Source: Alkalibacillus flavidus
Lineage (GTDB): Bacteria > Bacillota > Bacilli > Bacillales > Alkalibacillaceae
Assembly (NCBI RefSeq): GCF_040545925.1
Contig: NZ_JBEPMX010000001.1
Location: forward strand, 372,001-436,000
Direction of reading: 5' to 3'
DNA length: 64,000 nucleotides
Made by a program: the position numbers and the translations under genes. Every line of letters starts with the position of its first letter. Within the stretch, counting starts at the first letter, position 1. Under the pieces are notes generated by a model. The model had not been told where the DNA came from and ran no database searches. It saw nothing but the letters and a program-made list of their open reading frames with translations. Shown piece by piece: positions 62,760 through 64,000 of the stretch.

Positions 62760-63349
62760 AATCCATTTCTCCTCTTACGCCGATAATAAAAATAACGATC
62801 GACTAAAATAGCGCCAACAGATGACACGAGTGTGGCAAGAATCGTCGTCAACACAATGTCAGTCGGTCCTATCGAATCGTAGCGCATTCGTATCGCAATC
62901 ATAGTCGTCGGTACTAAGGTCACACTCGACGTATTAATCGCTAAAAACGTAATCATTGATCTTGAAGCTTCTTCACTCCCGTGATTAAGCTGTTTCATTT
63001 CATGCATGGCTTTGATGCCTAATGGTGTGGCAGCATTACCTAAACCGAACAAGTTCGCTGATACATTCGATAAGATATAACCCATAGCTGGATGATCACT
63101 CGGTATTTCTGGAAACAACCGCTTAAATAAGGGTTTAAATAGTTCGCTTAGTTTATTTAATAAACCAGATTCTTCTGCTATTCGCATTATACCTAGCCAA
63201 AACACTAGCACACTCATCAAGCTAATGGTTAATCCAACCGCATCATCAGCACTTTCAAAAATAACTTCGTTTACTTGATCGACTGTCCCATGGGTCATCG
63301 CATAAACAATGCCGATTACTGCTAGCCCAACCCAAATCAAATTAACCAT
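62756..63349 (-). CDS. spmA: Spore maturation protein A
   Basis: 197 residues (196 in B. subtilis) from ATG 63347-63349, which shares one base with the dacB stop. A longer reading of 16 residues runs into dacB and is rejected. Hydrophobic helices, with SNVSANLFGLGNAATPLGIKAMHEM and TLVPTTMIAIRMRYDS as the conserved core. Acts with SpmB and DacB in spore heat resistance. Confidence 0.94.
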   Translation of the reverse strand: MVNLIWVGLAVIGIVYAMTHGTVDQVNEVIFESADDAVGLTISLMSVLVFWLGIMRIAEESGLLNKLSELFKPLFKRLFPEIPSDHPAMGYILSNVSANLFGLGNAATPLGIKAMHEMKQLNHGSEEASRSMITFLAINTSSVTLVPTTMIAIRMRYDSIGPTDIVLTTILATLVSSVGAILVDRYFYYRRKRRNGL

Positions 63350-64000
63350 CACGTACCACCTTGTAAGACATGAAAGAGACGTGACACTGTTGACCAATAT
63401 GACGGTGTTTCATCTACTGAAGCAGATATAAATGAAATAGGTATTTCAGGCCTGTCTACTATTTGGTTAAAACCATGTTGGTAAAGCTGACGGTGATCTT
63501 GCCAATCCTGCTTCGCATCAATGGTTACAACGACTAATTCTTTACCATCTTCTTCAGCTGTCGTGACTAACGTTCGCCCGGCTGTACTTGTATATCCTGT
63601 CTTACCCCCTGTGCAGACATCGTCATATGTCATTAACAATTTATTCTTATTATGCCATGGATAATCTTCTTGACTAGAAAGATATTGTTTAGTTCCGAAA
63701 ATGTCCCGAAAAACTGAATTACTCGTCATCGCATATTGCGTCAGTATTGCCATATCATGTGCACTCGCATAATGATGTTCTTCATCTAGTCCGTGCGGGT
63801 TTTGAAATTGACTGTCGTTCATCCCTAACCATTCCGCTTTTTCGTTCATTAGCCAAACAAAACCTTTTTCACTTCCCGCAATATGTTCAGCAATCGCAAC
63901 GGCCGCATCGTTACCTGAACGTAACATCAAACCGTACAACAAATCTTTTAACGGATAGTGATCACCTGCATCAGCATAAATAGATGAACCGTGCGTATTA
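63349..64000 (-). CDS. dacB: D-alanyl-D-alanine carboxypeptidase DacB (PBP5*-like), partial
   Basis: The 5' end lies outside the window. Visible: RSGNDAAVAIAEH with the S-G-N motif, and the K-T-G motif in TGGKTGYTS. The serine of SxxK is beyond the edge. In B. subtilis PBP5* trims cortex peptidoglycan in sporulation. After KTG only about 80 residues remain before the stop, so the PBP5 C-terminal domain appears absent. It is coupled to spmA, the dacB-spmA-spmB operon. Confidence 0.9.
   Translation of the reverse strand, partial: NTHGSSIYADAGDHYPLKDLLYGLMLRSGNDAAVAIAEHIAGSEKGFVWLMNEKAEWLGMNDSQFQNPHGLDEEHHYASAHDMAILTQYAMTSNSVFRDIFGTKQYLSSQEDYPWHNKNKLLMTYDDVCTGGKTGYTSTAGRTLVTTAEEDGKELVVVTIDAKQDWQDHRQLYQHGFNQIVDRPEIPISFISASVDETPSYWSTVSRLFHVLQGGT

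Noticed and set aside
1..64000. Prophage, insertion sequence, defence island or biosynthetic cluster
   Set aside because: No transposase, integrase, restriction or nuclease-defence genes, no flanking repeats, and gene order is almost entirely that of the conserved Bacillus chromosome.

Overview
The window looks like chromosome from a low-GC, endospore-forming, motile, aerobically respiring member of the Bacillaceae. The evidence is spoIVA, spoVIF, sleB, ypeB, spmA and spmB (sporulation and germination); cheR and a PilZ protein of the YpfA/MotI type (motility); qcrABC and resABCDE (respiration); and bshA with ypdA (bacillithiol). Many proteins are rich in Asp and Glu, which would suit a moderately halophilic or alkaliphilic relative, but the species cannot be named from the sequence alone. 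Gene order follows the Bacillus subtilis ypp-ypb-res segment almost throughout (recalled from knowledge of that genome). Most genes are on the minus strand. Plus-strand genes are recU-ponA, ypjC, fer and ppa.

Layout. 1-5.2 kb: end of cdd, yppE, a small ORF, yppC, then divergent recU-ponA. 5.2-13.1 kb: nth, dnaD, asnS, aspB, ypmB, an exported degenerate metallo-beta-lactamase-fold protein, dinG. 13.2-20.2 kb: panD-panC-panB, birA, cca, bshA, mgsA, dapB and ypjD, tightly packed. 20.3-24.2 kb: ypjC, a small membrane ORF, ypjA and qcrABC. 24.3-34.0 kb: ypiF-ypiB-ypiA, aroA-aroB-aroC, cheR, ndk, hepT-menG-hepS. 34.2-43.5 kb: hbs, spoIVA, yphF, yphE, spoVIF, gpsA, der, ypfD, plsC, cmk and a YpfA/MotI homologue. 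43.6-49.3 kb: ypeB, sleB, an asparaginase, ypdA and gudB. 49.4-54.5 kb: ddl, ypbH, a YpbE-like ORF, ypbD, recQ and ypbB. 54.5-64 kb: fer, ppa, resE-resD-resC-resB-resA, rluB, spmB-spmA and a partial dacB.

Functional themes. The shikimate block (aroC-aroB-aroA) and the menaquinone/heptaprenyl block (hepS-menG-hepT) supply respiration together with qcrABC and the Res cytochrome c maturation system. Sporulation genes are scattered, and candidate mother-cell promoters are visible before spoIVA (sigma-E type) and spoVIF (sigma-K type). Compared with B. subtilis, several genes are missing at their usual places: aroH-trp-hisC-tyrA, mtrAB, bshB1, ypmA and ypjB.

I found no CRISPR array, prophage, insertion sequence, tRNA or rRNA. 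This is essentially a conserved housekeeping segment. The least explained items are the degenerate metallo-beta-lactamase-fold protein, several perfect dyads in promoter regions, and a few small membrane ORFs. I found no convincing new multi-gene system.
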